DNA of 64,000 nucleotides from CAZKBP01 sp964551015 (GTDB lineage Bacteria; Bacteroidota; Bacteroidia; Cytophagales; Microscillaceae): NCBI GenBank assembly GCA_964551015.1, contig CAZKBP010000016.1, positions 57,736-121,735 on the forward strand, in the 5' to 3' direction. How positions within the stretch are numbered: position 1 is the stretch's first letter; every line of letters begins with the position of its first letter. Shown here in pieces: positions 50,772 through 60,636 of the stretch. A program made the position numbers and the translations under genes. The notes below the pieces were generated by a model, which was given only the letters and a program-made list of their open reading frames with translations, was not told where the DNA came from and made no database searches.

Positions 50772-51584
50772 CTAGCGCGTATAAGTCTCTTCTGGTTTGA
50801 TCCGTTTAGGAAAGCGTAGCAAAGGCTCTTTTTTGAGGGGAATTAAGAAATAAAATTTAAAACGCAGCGAATTGTCACTACCAGATTGTACTCCCCATTC
50901 GGAGATGTTATCAAGATAGTCGGTGGTATTGTTCATCAGTTGGGCTTGGGTGCCGAGGCCATAGCCATTTTTGAAAAGATAAGAAAAACCTACTCCAATC
51001 GGAAATTGTAGGGCGAAGTTGCCATAGGTTTCCTCAAAAGCACGGGTATCTTGTAGATCAACTAGATTTTCCCCAAACTCATCCTGCGGATTAAAACGTA
51101 AAACCCCCGCTCCTACGCTTAGATACAGCAAAAAGGTGCGAGATTTGATCAAATGCGCTCGCAATTCATAGTCTAGAGAAAAAATAGGCGTTCGAAAAAA
51201 AGTATTGGGCGTGGTTCTTTCTCCGCTTCCATCCTCAAAAGTATAGAAGCGATCTTCGCCCGTGAGAAAGCCTGCACTGAACCCCAAGCGACTATTGAAA
51301 ACTCTTCCTCTATTAAAAACCAATCCCGCATGGAAAACAGAACTCCAGTCCGTGTAAGAACCCAAATCTCCTGAATAGGCATTGGCACTCACGCCCAGTT
51401 CTATCCAATGTGTAACTTTGGGACGAGAGAGATTCACCAAAGTATCTGTATCAAAACCATAATCGAAGTCATACTTTTGTGCCCAAGAAGGAGTACTCAG
51501 CAGAAAACAAAAGAGGTAGGCATACAGCAAGCTTGGCGGCTTGAGGGCTAGGAAGCTAGGTAGAAGCTGGATTAATGATTTCAT
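50772..51584 (-). CDS. Outer-membrane beta-barrel protein
   Basis: A 270-residue exported protein with a long N-region before the signal-peptide core (LYAYLFCFLLSTPSWAQ). Alternating strands with terminal aromatic residues (WIELGVSANAYSGDLG, FHAGLVFNRGRVFNSRLGFSAGFLTG, PIGVGFSYLFKNGYGLGTQAQL, LRFKFYFLIPL) suit an eight-stranded barrel, similar to PorG/OmpW-like proteins. It is convergent with the lipoprotein gene. A role in T9SS or general envelope structure is inferred only. Confidence 0.8.
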   Translation of the reverse strand: MKSLIQLLPSFLALKPPSLLYAYLFCFLLSTPSWAQKYDFDYGFDTDTLVNLSRPKVTHWIELGVSANAYSGDLGSYTDWSSVFHAGLVFNRGRVFNSRLGFSAGFLTGEDRFYTFEDGSGERTTPNTFFRTPIFSLDYELRAHLIKSRTFLLYLSVGAGVLRFNPQDEFGENLVDLQDTRAFEETYGNFALQFPIGVGFSYLFKNGYGLGTQAQLMNNTTDYLDNISEWGVQSGSDNSLRFKFYFLIPLKKEPLLRFPKRIKPEETYTR

Positions 51585-51665
51585 GAGTTTTGAGCTTTAT
51601 CCTATATCTGTGAGCAGACTGAAAAGTAAACTCCCATCAAGAAATTTCTGATCAAAAATTTTGAT

Positions 51666-52067
51666 CTACTGATTTAAAATCTTTATTTCCACGGGCACTA
51701 CCCCCGCACGGATCATATCCAATTGACGAGCCGCAGCTCTGGAAAGATCAATCACCCGCTTGGAAGACTTAGGCAAACGATCATTTACCTTTACGCTTAC
51801 GGTCTTTTGGTTTTTAAGGTTTTTGACAGATAACTGGGTGCCAAAGGGAAGGCTCTTATGAGCAGCCGTGAGTTTATTTTTGTCGTATTTTTCGCCACTA
51901 GCGGTGGGTCTTCCCTGAAATTTATCCGCGTAATAGGAGGCCTCTCCTTGCAGGACAGCTCCGCTCGTGGAGCCAGTATCTTTCTTGACCAAGATTCCGC
52001 AGGCTTGCATCACGATTAAGGAAAAGATAAAAAAAACAATGCTAAAAATAAATCGGGTTTTCATCAT
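51666..52067 (-). CDS. RlpA-like lipoprotein (septal ring lytic transglycosylase family)
   Basis: A 133-residue lipoprotein with lipobox IVMQACG (Cys23), followed by a double-psi beta-barrel: GEASYYADKFQGRPTASGEKYDKNKLTAAHKSLPFGTQLSV, VKVNDRLPKSSKRVIDLSRAAARQLDMI and a terminal VPVEIKIL. The Asp in VNDR, catalytic in RlpA, is present. There is no SPOR domain, so septal targeting by bare glycans is not expected. It probably acts on peptidoglycan in the periplasm. Confidence 0.9.
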   Translation of the reverse strand: MMKTRFIFSIVFFIFSLIVMQACGILVKKDTGSTSGAVLQGEASYYADKFQGRPTASGEKYDKNKLTAAHKSLPFGTQLSVKNLKNQKTVSVKVNDRLPKSSKRVIDLSRAAARQLDMIRAGVVPVEIKILNQ

Positions 52068-52128
52068 TTGTGAGTAAAGAGTGTGTTGAAATGCGTTTTC
52101 TGATATGAAGCTCTACTCGGGATCAAGC

Positions 52129-52419
52129 TCAATCTTCAGAATCTCGCTTAGGTTTCTGGCCACGCCCATAACGGATGGCTAACCACACAAATAGAAAACC
52201 AAATACAATCATGCCCAAGCTGAGGGCATTTCTGTAAATGGCTTCTCTTTGCTTACGAGCTTCTTGTTCTTCGGGGGTTTCCACGGGTTGCGTAGGTGGC
52301 TCTACCTGCGCCAACTGGACTGACTGTGCAAAAGTTTTTTCAGGGCGCGCACTGAGCAAAGCAATTCCCAAGCACATTCCCACGATTAAAAAATAATTTT
52401 GCCGTTTGAAAGCTATCAT
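52129..52419 (-). CDS. Small membrane protein, 96 residues
   Basis: It has an N-terminal signal or first membrane helix (YFLIVGMCLGIALLSARP), a Pro/Glu-rich linker (VEPPTQPVETPEEQEARKQR) and a C-terminal membrane helix (ALSLGMIVFGFLFVWLAIRYGRG). No family is recognised. It lies between the TPR-CHAT and RlpA genes in the same direction, 37 and 61 bases away, so the three may form one transcript. Confidence 0.65.
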   Translation of the reverse strand: MIAFKRQNYFLIVGMCLGIALLSARPEKTFAQSVQLAQVEPPTQPVETPEEQEARKQREAIYRNALSLGMIVFGFLFVWLAIRYGRGQKPKRDSED

Positions 52420-52456
52420 ATCTTATAATTTTAACAAAATACGCTGCAAACTTCGT

Positions 52457-55198
52457 TTAATTTCCAATCAAAACAAAGGCTGCCCAGTGATAAGGTGCGC
52501 TGTATTGGCTATGTCGGATGAGGGTGAGCTTGGCTCGCTGGAGGGCCTGACTGAAATCTTGTTCTTGCTCGAGAATATTTTCATAAAAATACAGCATAAA
52601 ATCTGAGGTAGATTGGTCGCCCACGTTCCAGAGCGAAACCACGAGGTTTTTAGCCCCCGCATAGAGCCAAGCCCGGCTCAGCCCCACGATGCCTTCTCCC
52701 TTGGAGACTTGGCCAAGTCCAGTTTCACAAGCTGACAAAGTGACTAAATCAGCATCCAATTGCAAATTGTAGATTTCGCCAGCGTATAAACTGCCATCCT
52801 CCGAAGAAAGACTATCCGAGGCGAGATAAATCTGAGAGAGGTCTGGATTGCTCTCGTGAATGAGACCGTGCGTGGCGAGATGCAAATAACGGTAGGCACG
52901 ATTCGCCTTAGATTTGAGATGTCCTTCCTCTGCCTCCTGATACAAAAAGGCTTCTGAGGTTTGGTTTCTTTGTTCAAAAAGTTGGGCAATGCGCTTCACT
53001 TCGGTGGCAGTGGCGGGTAGCGCGCTGAGTTCGCTGTTTCTAAAAGATACAGGGGCGTATAGAAGCATGCCCCGATCTGATTTTTCTTGAACGGAAGTGG
53101 CTTGGGTGTTTTGTAGATAAAGCGTAGCCGAGTAAGCATAACTGATTTCAAAATCCTTAACGAGATAATTTAAGTTGCTGTAGCCATTCACAGCATTGGC
53201 TTGGGTCTTTTGTAAAAGTGCCTCAAAAGGAATTTTACCCAAGTTTGCATCGGGGATAATCATTAGTTTTTGAACACGCTTTCTGATCTTTTTGGGGAAA
53301 AGCTGATCGTGCAAAAGGGAAGCACTTTGTATATAAGTAGTTTTGGCCTGATAGCGAATGGCATTGCGCAAGCTAATCAAGTATTTCTCAAAATTTTCTA
53401 TTTGAGGCACATCCAAGACCTTAAATTGCTTTTGGCTGAATCGGAAGATATAAATTCGCTGCGTTTTGTTGGCAATAAAGTAGCTCCAAACCTCAGCGTC
53501 TTGAAGGAGACTTTGCTGAATTTCTTCTACTTCTGCCGTCTGGATATTATATTTCAGGTCATAATAAGCGGGGAATTGTTGCTCCAACTGATCTATAAAA
53601 TCAGTATACAGCCGGTTGAGCTCGAAAAGTTTAGCTCTGAATTCTTTTTCTTTGGTTGGGTCTGGCCCTTTGGCTAGTTCTTGTTCGTAGTAGGTGATTT
53701 CGCCCCGCAGAGCCTGTTCTTGCTCCAGCAAATCTCTGGGAATATTAGCAAAATTCTTGGCCTGCGTATCACTGATGGTCGATAGCAAGACCGCGGCCTT
53801 GCTTCGCTCCGAAAAGTAAAACGCCTTCTCGGCAAAGAAATTCTTATTCAAGCTTACCTCTTCCAGGGCAAGGCAAATGCGGATGGCATCTTCATAAACC
53901 TCAGAGGCAATTGCGCCCAAGGCAATTTTATCTTCTTTATTGGGTCTGAGTTGGCGAATCTTGGCGATCAATTGATCCGCTTTGGTCAAGGTTTCTAAGG
54001 CCAGCGTGAGTTCCTTGCGCTTTAAGCTCTGGTTGGTGTAAGAAGCCTCGAGGGCCTGGGCTTTGAGTAAAAGCGAGTTGAGTAGCACCTCGGCATTGTA
54101 ATAATTGTTGATGTCAGGATTTTTGTAAATATCCTCTTGCGCAAAATCGGGCGTATTGGCTTGTAGTGCCTTTTGATAAAAGGACAAAGCTTGCTCATAG
54201 TCTCCAGTTTCTACGGATAAATTTCCGATGAGATTGAGCGTATTGGCAATGTCGGGATGTTTGGTTCCGTAGTTTTCACGATAAATTTCCAGTGCTTGTT
54301 TTTGATATTCTTGGGCGAGTAAGTCATTGCCCAAAGCCGTGTGTACTTGCCCCAAATTAGAATAGGCAAAAGCCACATTGGGGTGATTATTTCCATAAAT
54401 GCTCTCCCAAATAGCCAAGGCTCGTTCCTGCTCCTCTAAGGCAGCTACGAAGTCTCCAGTTTGTCCATACAGGACGGCTAAATTCGTATGTGCATTGGCT
54501 AATTTAGGGTGATTATTTCCATAAGCTTGCTCATAGATACGTCTGGCTTTTTGATAAAAAGTAAGGGCTTTTTGATAATTTTCTTGAGTGCTGTACACCA
54601 ATCCCATATCATTGTAAGAGGCAGCCACTTCGGGGTGCCCTTCTCCATAGAGACTTTGTCGTATATCCAGTGCTTTTTGCTGATACTCCAGAGACAGATC
54701 CCAATTACCACTTGCCCAATACACCAAACCTAGCTGATTGTAAGCTTGAGCTTGATGTGCAGCAGAAGTCTCTTCCATGGAAAGACTTTTTTGCAGGGCT
54801 TGCTCCGCCGATTGATTCAAGCCCTTGTTTAGCAAAATTTCTCCTTGAATCAAATACGTTCGCGCTAGGATTTTTTGATGAGTAGCGTCGCCTCCCTTTA
54901 CAGAAGTAAGCACATCTTGGATCAACGTTTCGGCCTCGGGTAATGCTCCTTTTCGGAGTAAATTATGTGCTTGCAGATTTTGGCAGCGAAGCATCATGCC
55001 CAAATCGTCTTGCTGTTGGAAAAAGGGAATCACCACTTCCAAACTTTCCAGAGAACGCTGATGTTCGGCTTCTTGAAAAAGTTGCATAGCCTGTACAAAC
55101 TGTTCTTGGGCACGAGTACTATCCATAGAGGTCTGGGCAAACGAAGACCCAGCAAGGCAGGAGAGTAAACAAGCAAGTAGGTGAATGTACAAACGCAT
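52457..55198 (-). CDS. TPR-CHAT protein with signal peptide
   Basis: A 913-residue protein. It has a signal peptide (MRLYIHLLACLLSCLAGSSFAQ), then about eight to nine TPRs of the kinesin light chain type (YNQLGLVYWASGNWDLSLEYQQKALDIRQSLYGEGHPEVA and repeats, residues about 90-370), a helical region, and a C-terminal CHAT protease-like domain with both catalytic residues (YRYLHLATHGLIH and LVTLSACETGLGQ), plus GIVGLSRAWLYAGAKNLVVSLW. The signal peptide places it outside the cytoplasm, unlike the EAD-CHAT protease at 33.9 kb. No gasdermin or other obvious substrate gene adjoins it. Confidence 0.9.
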   Translation of the reverse strand: MRLYIHLLACLLSCLAGSSFAQTSMDSTRAQEQFVQAMQLFQEAEHQRSLESLEVVIPFFQQQDDLGMMLRCQNLQAHNLLRKGALPEAETLIQDVLTSVKGGDATHQKILARTYLIQGEILLNKGLNQSAEQALQKSLSMEETSAAHQAQAYNQLGLVYWASGNWDLSLEYQQKALDIRQSLYGEGHPEVAASYNDMGLVYSTQENYQKALTFYQKARRIYEQAYGNNHPKLANAHTNLAVLYGQTGDFVAALEEQERALAIWESIYGNNHPNVAFAYSNLGQVHTALGNDLLAQEYQKQALEIYRENYGTKHPDIANTLNLIGNLSVETGDYEQALSFYQKALQANTPDFAQEDIYKNPDINNYYNAEVLLNSLLLKAQALEASYTNQSLKRKELTLALETLTKADQLIAKIRQLRPNKEDKIALGAIASEVYEDAIRICLALEEVSLNKNFFAEKAFYFSERSKAAVLLSTISDTQAKNFANIPRDLLEQEQALRGEITYYEQELAKGPDPTKEKEFRAKLFELNRLYTDFIDQLEQQFPAYYDLKYNIQTAEVEEIQQSLLQDAEVWSYFIANKTQRIYIFRFSQKQFKVLDVPQIENFEKYLISLRNAIRYQAKTTYIQSASLLHDQLFPKKIRKRVQKLMIIPDANLGKIPFEALLQKTQANAVNGYSNLNYLVKDFEISYAYSATLYLQNTQATSVQEKSDRGMLLYAPVSFRNSELSALPATATEVKRIAQLFEQRNQTSEAFLYQEAEEGHLKSKANRAYRYLHLATHGLIHESNPDLSQIYLASDSLSSEDGSLYAGEIYNLQLDADLVTLSACETGLGQVSKGEGIVGLSRAWLYAGAKNLVVSLWNVGDQSTSDFMLYFYENILEQEQDFSQALQRAKLTLIRHSQYSAPYHWAAFVLIGN

Positions 55199-55291
55199 AA
55201 GGAAGAGAGATTTCAGGGCTTAAGAGATGGAAAATGCCAGTATAAAGTATGGGTTCGCAGCCAAGCGAATTTAGATAAATCAGCGGGCAGA

Positions 55292-56233
55292 TTAAAAATT
55301 ATATTGATAACCAATCGTAAATACTTGCTCTCGCGACAATCCATCTGGGTTTACTTTACGCTCCACGAGGCGGTCGCCAAATAAGAACTTTATCCCTGAT
55401 TTGACCGAAAAACGATAGGTCATCCCGAAGAGTAAGCTCAGAGCCAGTCCATTGCTATCGTCTACTTTTATGTGCTCTCCGGTTTCGGGAGATTCTACCC
55501 TGTCTTTTTGCAGGCGATAAATGGGAAGCAGCCCCACATTAAACCGAAATCTAGAAAAGCGAAAGCTTCGCTCTACTCTAAACATTATATCACTGCCCCT
55601 TTCTACCCACAGGGATTCGGGGTACTTGACCGCTGCGGGGAGATTATTCCAAGCTGCGTGTGTGAATTCATTTCTATTTTGATTAAAAGGATGCTGGAAG
55701 CCAATCGCCAAGAGCCAATTTTTGGAGAGGAGAGCAGCTCCCAAAACCAAATCATAAGTTCCCAAACTCGTTTGATAATACATGGGTAGAGGACGGTCAT
55801 TAAAAGTCAGATTGGAATTATTCGTAGGGAATTTAGCCCCAATCGTGGCACTAATTTGATAAGTCTCTTTTTGCCAGATATTGTGGCTCAAACTGAGAGA
55901 AATATCACCCAAGCCCTGAGTGCTCCAGCCTTCTTCTCCAGTTACAAAAGTGTAAGGCAGTTTGAACTGAAGGCTCGTGCGGTCGCTCAGGCCAATATTA
56001 ACATCTAAGGAAGTGGAGTAGATAATATTCTCGAAGCGAGTACGAGCGATGTATTGGCTAATCTCGATCGATCTAATGCGAATATTAACCCGGCGATTAA
56101 AGCGTTGGTCAGGTTTCATCGCACCCATGGAGCAAAAGCCCGCATCACTACATCCCTGTGCACAAAGAAAGGAAGGAGCACCAAGAAAACACAACAAAAA
56201 CCACACGCTCATCCTCAACCAATAGGTTTTCAT
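55292..56233 (-). CDS. Outer-membrane barrel protein with Cys motif
   Basis: A 313-residue exported protein. After the signal peptide (MKTYWLRMSVWFLLCFLGAPSFLCAQ) comes a short motif GCSDAGFCSMGAM, followed by a beta-barrel with strands such as IIYSTSLDVNIGLSDRTSLQFKLPYTF, YQISATIGAKFPTNN and FRFNVGLLPIYRLQ and the terminal aromatic VFTIGYQYNF. I know the Cys motif from unassigned Bacteroidota proteins, sometimes linked to metal or thiol handling. It could be a porin or transporter; function is not shown. Confidence 0.75.
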   Translation of the reverse strand: MKTYWLRMSVWFLLCFLGAPSFLCAQGCSDAGFCSMGAMKPDQRFNRRVNIRIRSIEISQYIARTRFENIIYSTSLDVNIGLSDRTSLQFKLPYTFVTGEEGWSTQGLGDISLSLSHNIWQKETYQISATIGAKFPTNNSNLTFNDRPLPMYYQTSLGTYDLVLGAALLSKNWLLAIGFQHPFNQNRNEFTHAAWNNLPAAVKYPESLWVERGSDIMFRVERSFRFSRFRFNVGLLPIYRLQKDRVESPETGEHIKVDDSNGLALSLLFGMTYRFSVKSGIKFLFGDRLVERKVNPDGLSREQVFTIGYQYNF

Positions 56234-56318
56234 ACTTGTATTTATTTGAGAATATTTCTTAGGTTATAAAGAACATTTACGTATAAAATGCTTTCAAGTT
56301 ATCCTGAAAACCTAAGAG

Positions 56319-57572
56319 TTACTTGGCTGGCAAAACCTTGCCCTTGGTTTCTCCAAAACCAATTTTTATCCCCTCTTTTTCCGCAAAGCCTCGCATGATG
56401 ACCGTATCGTGATCGTGCAAAAACTTTCGCTCACTGCCGTCTGGCATCTGAATGGGTTTGCTTCCTCGCCAAGTAAGTTCTAACATCGAGCCGTAGGAAT
56501 CAGGCGTTTTACCACTGATAGTTCCAGAGGCGCAGAGATCACCCACGTTGAAATTACAACCATTGATGGTATGGTGAGAAAGCTGTTGAGCCATATTCCA
56601 GTACATGTACTTGAAATTGCTATAGCAAACCGTTTTCGCTTCGGCATTTTCGGGTTGAATGGCTACTTCTAGTTGGATGTCGTAATTTTTCTTTCCTTCA
56701 AACTTTAAATAATCTAATACCTCAGGTTCTTGTTGGGGTGATTCTGTACGGAAGGGTTCTAGTGCCTCTAAGGTTACAATCCAGGGAGAAACCGTGGAGG
56801 CAAAGCTCTTGGCCAAGAAAGGCCCTAAGGGTTGATACTCCCATTTTTGAATATCTCGTGCAGACCAGTCATTGAACAGCATTAAACCAAAGATGTGATC
56901 TTCTGCGGCTTGGGTGCTGATATGCTGACCCATAGCGGTAGCCTGGCCGACCACGAAAGCCATTTCTAGCTCAAAATCCATCAGACGGCAGGGACCGAAG
57001 CTAGGCATCTTCTGGTCATCGGCTTTGGTTTGCCCAGAAGGACGATGAATATCCGTACCCGATACCACGATAGAGGAAGCTCTCCCGTGATAACCCACGG
57101 GCAAGTGTCGCCAGTTAGGCATGAGGGCATTTTCGGGGCCACGAAACATGGTTCCCACGTTGGTCGCGTGTTCGAGGCTGGAGTAAAAATCGGTATAATC
57201 ACCAATCTTGATGGGCAAATGCATTTGTGCCTCACGCATCGGAACCAACAATTCTTCCGTATGGGGAATTAAAGCTGAGTTATCCGCTTGTAGCAATTGA
57301 GTCAGAAGCTGGCGTGTTGCTTGCCAGGTAGGCTTTCCTAAGGCGATGAAGTCATTCAAAGTCGCTTGCTCAAAAAGAGAGGCTTCTAAAGATAAATCAT
57401 CTAAAAAACCTTTACGAGCTAATACTGATAGGTCTAGGATATGTTCACCAATGGCGACTCCAGCACGAGGCTTGCGATCTGTGGAGCTAAATATACCGTA
57501 AGGAAGGTTTTGAATCGGGAATTCAGATTGAGCAGGTACTTCTACCCAAGATTTAAGAGAAAAGTCAGTCAT
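56319..57572 (-). CDS. fahA: Fumarylacetoacetase
   Basis: A 417-residue enzyme that cleaves fumarylacetoacetate to fumarate and acetoacetate, the last step of tyrosine and phenylalanine breakdown. Highly conserved segments are DYTDFYSSLEHATNVGTMF (catalytic His), NALMPNWRHLPVGYHGRASS, MDFELEMAFVVG (metal Glu), NDWSARDIQKWEYQPLGPFLAKSF, and the C-terminal GSKPIQMPDGSERKFLHDHDTVIMRG. Full length is similar to the mouse enzyme. Other tyrosine-pathway genes (hmgA, hppD) are not in the window. Confidence 0.96.
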   Translation of the reverse strand: MTDFSLKSWVEVPAQSEFPIQNLPYGIFSSTDRKPRAGVAIGEHILDLSVLARKGFLDDLSLEASLFEQATLNDFIALGKPTWQATRQLLTQLLQADNSALIPHTEELLVPMREAQMHLPIKIGDYTDFYSSLEHATNVGTMFRGPENALMPNWRHLPVGYHGRASSIVVSGTDIHRPSGQTKADDQKMPSFGPCRLMDFELEMAFVVGQATAMGQHISTQAAEDHIFGLMLFNDWSARDIQKWEYQPLGPFLAKSFASTVSPWIVTLEALEPFRTESPQQEPEVLDYLKFEGKKNYDIQLEVAIQPENAEAKTVCYSNFKYMYWNMAQQLSHHTINGCNFNVGDLCASGTISGKTPDSYGSMLELTWRGSKPIQMPDGSERKFLHDHDTVIMRGFAEKEGIKIGFGETKGKVLPAK

Positions 57573-57685
57573 ATTTAAAAAAATTAGGCTTGTAGCGATC
57601 TTAAAAAGATTATAACAATGTTAGGGAGAATAAACTATTATTACAAGAATGTCTCTTCTTTGACAGAATTTTATATCCTAGCAGG

Positions 57686-57693
57686 TATATTTG
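57686..57693 (+). promoter_or_regulatory. -7 element TATATTTG upstream of the T9SS propeller gene
   Basis: An exact TAnnTTTG followed by C, with TTTG (57659-57662) 23 bases before it. The ATG is 69 bases downstream. Confidence 0.4.
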
Positions 57694-57762
57694 CTTAAAG
57701 CCATACGGCTCGCTTGGAAAGCAAGATAAAGCCAGATCCTCCAGTTTTAAAAACCTTATTTT

Positions 57763-60594
57763 ATGTATCTAACTCCCAATTTCCGATATCGTTTATTGAT
57801 TACATCCTTGTTGCTCTCGCTCCTCTCGTGGGGCATCTATCAATATTTCCACCCGGCTTCCCCTTCTGTTGCTCGTACCGTGAGTAAAGGCATTCCCAAG
57901 GATATGCATTTGTTCCAAGAAGAAATTGGGCAAATTAACCAAAAACTCAAAGCCGAAAATGGTACTCCCGAGAACCCTTGGGCACGCTACGAGTATGAAA
58001 TCCGAAGGCTGCAAGATCCTAACACAGGGCAAATTCCTCAACAAATTCGCGAGAAAGAACTTCAATTTACCCAAAAAATATTAGCCAAATCCGCCTCACT
58101 CAAAAATGGAAATGCTCAAGACTGGGTACGAAGAGGGCCTTTTAACATCGGGGGAAGAACCCGTGGAGCTGGCATTGATGTCAGTAACGAACAGGTGATC
58201 TTGGCCGGAGGCGTATCGGGAGGAATGTGGCGCTCCGAAGACGGAGGGAACTCTTGGACAAAGACAACCACCCCTGAGCAATTTCAGAGTGTTACAGCAC
58301 TCGCGCAAGATACTAGACCCGGGCAAACCCAAACTTGGTACCAAGGCACAGGCGAGCTAAGAGGTAACTCTGCCTCCGGAGGCGGAGGCGCGCTTTACCG
58401 AGGAAATGGCATCTTCAAATCTGAAGATGGAGGAAGAAGCTGGGCCGTCTTACCCGCTACGACGAATAATCAACCACAGGTTTTTAACAGTATGTTCCAA
58501 TATGTTTGGAATTTGGCCGTAGATGCTGCTAATATGCAGGAAGATGAAGTGTATGCGGCTACTTTTGGTGGAATCAATCGCTCAACCGACGGAGGAGCCA
58601 CCTGGACCAACGTACTAGGGAATGACTCTAATTTCGTAGCTCGCTACACAGACGTGGCCATTACTTCCAATGGGGTCGTCTATGCTACTCTGAGTAAGAC
58701 GAATCTGACTAACCAGGCAGTGGGCACATCTGGATTTTTTCGCTCGGCAGATGGAATCAATTGGACAGAGATTACTCCCCCGCTTTTGCAAGGCCCTTCC
58801 ATAAGATACGAGCGTACGGTGATTGGGATTAGCCCTTCCGAAGAAAATATCGTTTATTTTCTGAGCGACACACCCATTTTCGGGGGGATTGGCACGAGCC
58901 TCTGGCGCTACAATGCCAACACGGGCGAATGGACAAATTTATCCAATAGCATTCCTAACTCTGCCATTGAGGCTGCCCGCTATAATTCTCAGGGCTCGTA
59001 TAATATGTTGGTCAAGGTCAAGCCCGATGATCCGAATGTGGTTTTTATCGGAGGGACAAATCTATATCGTTCCACGAATGGCTTTAGCACTCCCACCGCT
59101 ACCACATGGATTGGTGGATACAATGCTTTTGCCCAGAACTTCTCACTTTATCCTAATCATCATCCAGATCAACACCAGTTGCTCTTCTATCCATCTAACC
59201 CCAATCGAGTGCTTTCGGTACACGACGGGGGAGTTACGCGTTCTGAAAGCATTTTAGCTCCGATCGTGGATTGGGAAAGCTTGAACCGAGGATATTTCAC
59301 TTCGCAATTTTATACCATAGCCCTTGATCCTGACAGCGATCTGATCATAGGAGGAATGCAAGACAACGGCACTTTCCTCTCCGAAGTAGAAGACGAAGTA
59401 GAACCTTGGACGCGCGTGATCGGAGGAGACGGTGCTTACTGTGCTGTTACTACGAACTTCTTGGTCAGCTCTGCACAGAGAGGGCAAATTTTTCTTTTTG
59501 GCTTTGATAATTTTGGCAATTCACAAGGAGTGCAGAGAATAGATCCAGAGGGGAGTGGGGGCTATTTATTTATTAATCCTTTTGTGATTAATCCTAATAA
59601 CCAGTTTGAGATGTTTCTGCCTGCGGGCGATACACTTTGGTATAATCCAAATTTAGGGGGAATTGAGCTGGGAGGAGAAGACACCAATGACCAAATCAGC
59701 ACCAACTGGCGGGTTTTGACTCGTTTTGCTGATTTTAGAGAGACAATCAGTGCCATCGAGGTTTCCACAGAGCCTGAAGATATTGTCTATTATGGAACGG
59801 CCAGTGGGCGCTTGTTTCGCCTGACTGATTTTAGCCAGACGAACCCTCAGATTGACGAAATTACTAGCTCAAGTTTTCCCGAGAATGGTTATGTATCTTC
59901 CATTGCCATAGATCCTCGCGATGCCAATCGTGTGTTGGTTGCCTTTTCCAATTATAGTGTGTTAAGCCTTTTCTATAGTACAGATGGGGGGCAGAGTTGG
60001 CAGGCGGTAGCGGGCAATCTGGAAGAAAACCCAGATGGTACCGGCAACGGCCCCTCGGTCGGCTGGACGGCTATTTTGCCACTTTCGGGTGGAAATACCG
60101 TTTTCTTCGCCGGAACCAGCACGGGGCTATTTAGCACTCAAAGTTTGGATGGCTCCAATACAGAGTGGATCATAGAAGGAGGCGAAACCATTGGTCAGTC
60201 TGTCGTTGATATGATTCGGGTCAGGCCCTCCGACGGATTGGTCGTGGTGGCCACCCACGGAAACGGTATATATAGTACCCGATATGCAAATGTGGTTGAG
60301 AATCCTATCGGTATTGAAAGTACTAACCTTTTAGCTCCTTATCCAAATCCTTTCAGCAATTTTACTACAATTGAATATGAGTTGCGAGAAGCAGGTACGG
60401 TCAACATCGAGATTTTGGATATACACGGCCAAGAAATTGTCTCTCTGCTCAAAGTTGTGCAAAATCCAGGCAGGAGACAGTTTATTTGGAATGGCACGAA
60501 TGCGAGTGGGGCTCCCCTTCCGCCGGGCACTTATATCTGTCGTATGACCGCTTCTGACCAGATAAAAAGCAAGAAAATCGTTTTGGTGCGTTAA
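57763..60594 (+). CDS. Type IX-secreted BNR/sortilin-like beta-propeller protein
   Basis: A 943-residue secreted protein. A membrane-type signal (YRLLITSLLLSLLSWGIYQYF) is followed by a helical piece and a large propeller with repeated Asp-box motifs (SEDGGNSW, SEDGGRSW, STDGGATW, STDGGQSW), as in Vps10/sortilin and glycosyl-hydrolase exo-sialidase relatives. The C-terminus (about 860-943) is a T9SS type A sorting domain with a FlgD-like look (PYPNPFSNFTTIEYELREAG...YICRMTASDQIKSKKIVLVR). The catalytic residues of sialidases are not apparent, so binding or unknown hydrolysis is likely. Confidence 0.88.
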   Translation: MYLTPNFRYRLLITSLLLSLLSWGIYQYFHPASPSVARTVSKGIPKDMHLFQEEIGQINQKLKAENGTPENPWARYEYEIRRLQDPNTGQIPQQIREKELQFTQKILAKSASLKNGNAQDWVRRGPFNIGGRTRGAGIDVSNEQVILAGGVSGGMWRSEDGGNSWTKTTTPEQFQSVTALAQDTRPGQTQTWYQGTGELRGNSASGGGGALYRGNGIFKSEDGGRSWAVLPATTNNQPQVFNSMFQYVWNLAVDAANMQEDEVYAATFGGINRSTDGGATWTNVLGNDSNFVARYTDVAITSNGVVYATLSKTNLTNQAVGTSGFFRSADGINWTEITPPLLQGPSIRYERTVIGISPSEENIVYFLSDTPIFGGIGTSLWRYNANTGEWTNLSNSIPNSAIEAARYNSQGSYNMLVKVKPDDPNVVFIGGTNLYRSTNGFSTPTATTWIGGYNAFAQNFSLYPNHHPDQHQLLFYPSNPNRVLSVHDGGVTRSESILAPIVDWESLNRGYFTSQFYTIALDPDSDLIIGGMQDNGTFLSEVEDEVEPWTRVIGGDGAYCAVTTNFLVSSAQRGQIFLFGFDNFGNSQGVQRIDPEGSGGYLFINPFVINPNNQFEMFLPAGDTLWYNPNLGGIELGGEDTNDQISTNWRVLTRFADFRETISAIEVSTEPEDIVYYGTASGRLFRLTDFSQTNPQIDEITSSSFPENGYVSSIAIDPRDANRVLVAFSNYSVLSLFYSTDGGQSWQAVAGNLEENPDGTGNGPSVGWTAILPLSGGNTVFFAGTSTGLFSTQSLDGSNTEWIIEGGETIGQSVVDMIRVRPSDGLVVVATHGNGIYSTRYANVVENPIGIESTNLLAPYPNPFSNFTTIEYELREAGTVNIEILDIHGQEIVSLLKVVQNPGRRQFIWNGTNASGAPLPPGTYICRMTASDQIKSKKIVLVR

Positions 60595-60600
60595 GAGAAT

Positions 60601-60629
60601 TCCCCTAACCCGGTATCCGGATTAGGGGA
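60601..60629. terminator. Bidirectional terminator between the T9SS protein and small-protein array
   Basis: TCCCCTAA (60601-60608) pairs with TTAGGGGA (60622-60629), with a further CCGG core. It lies between two convergent genes. Confidence 0.7.
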
Positions 60630-60636
60630 GAAACTT

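Noticed and set aside
52457..56233. Second gasdermin-type module around the TPR-CHAT gene
   Set aside because: The neighbouring proteins are barrels and small membrane proteins with signal peptides; none has gasdermin features.
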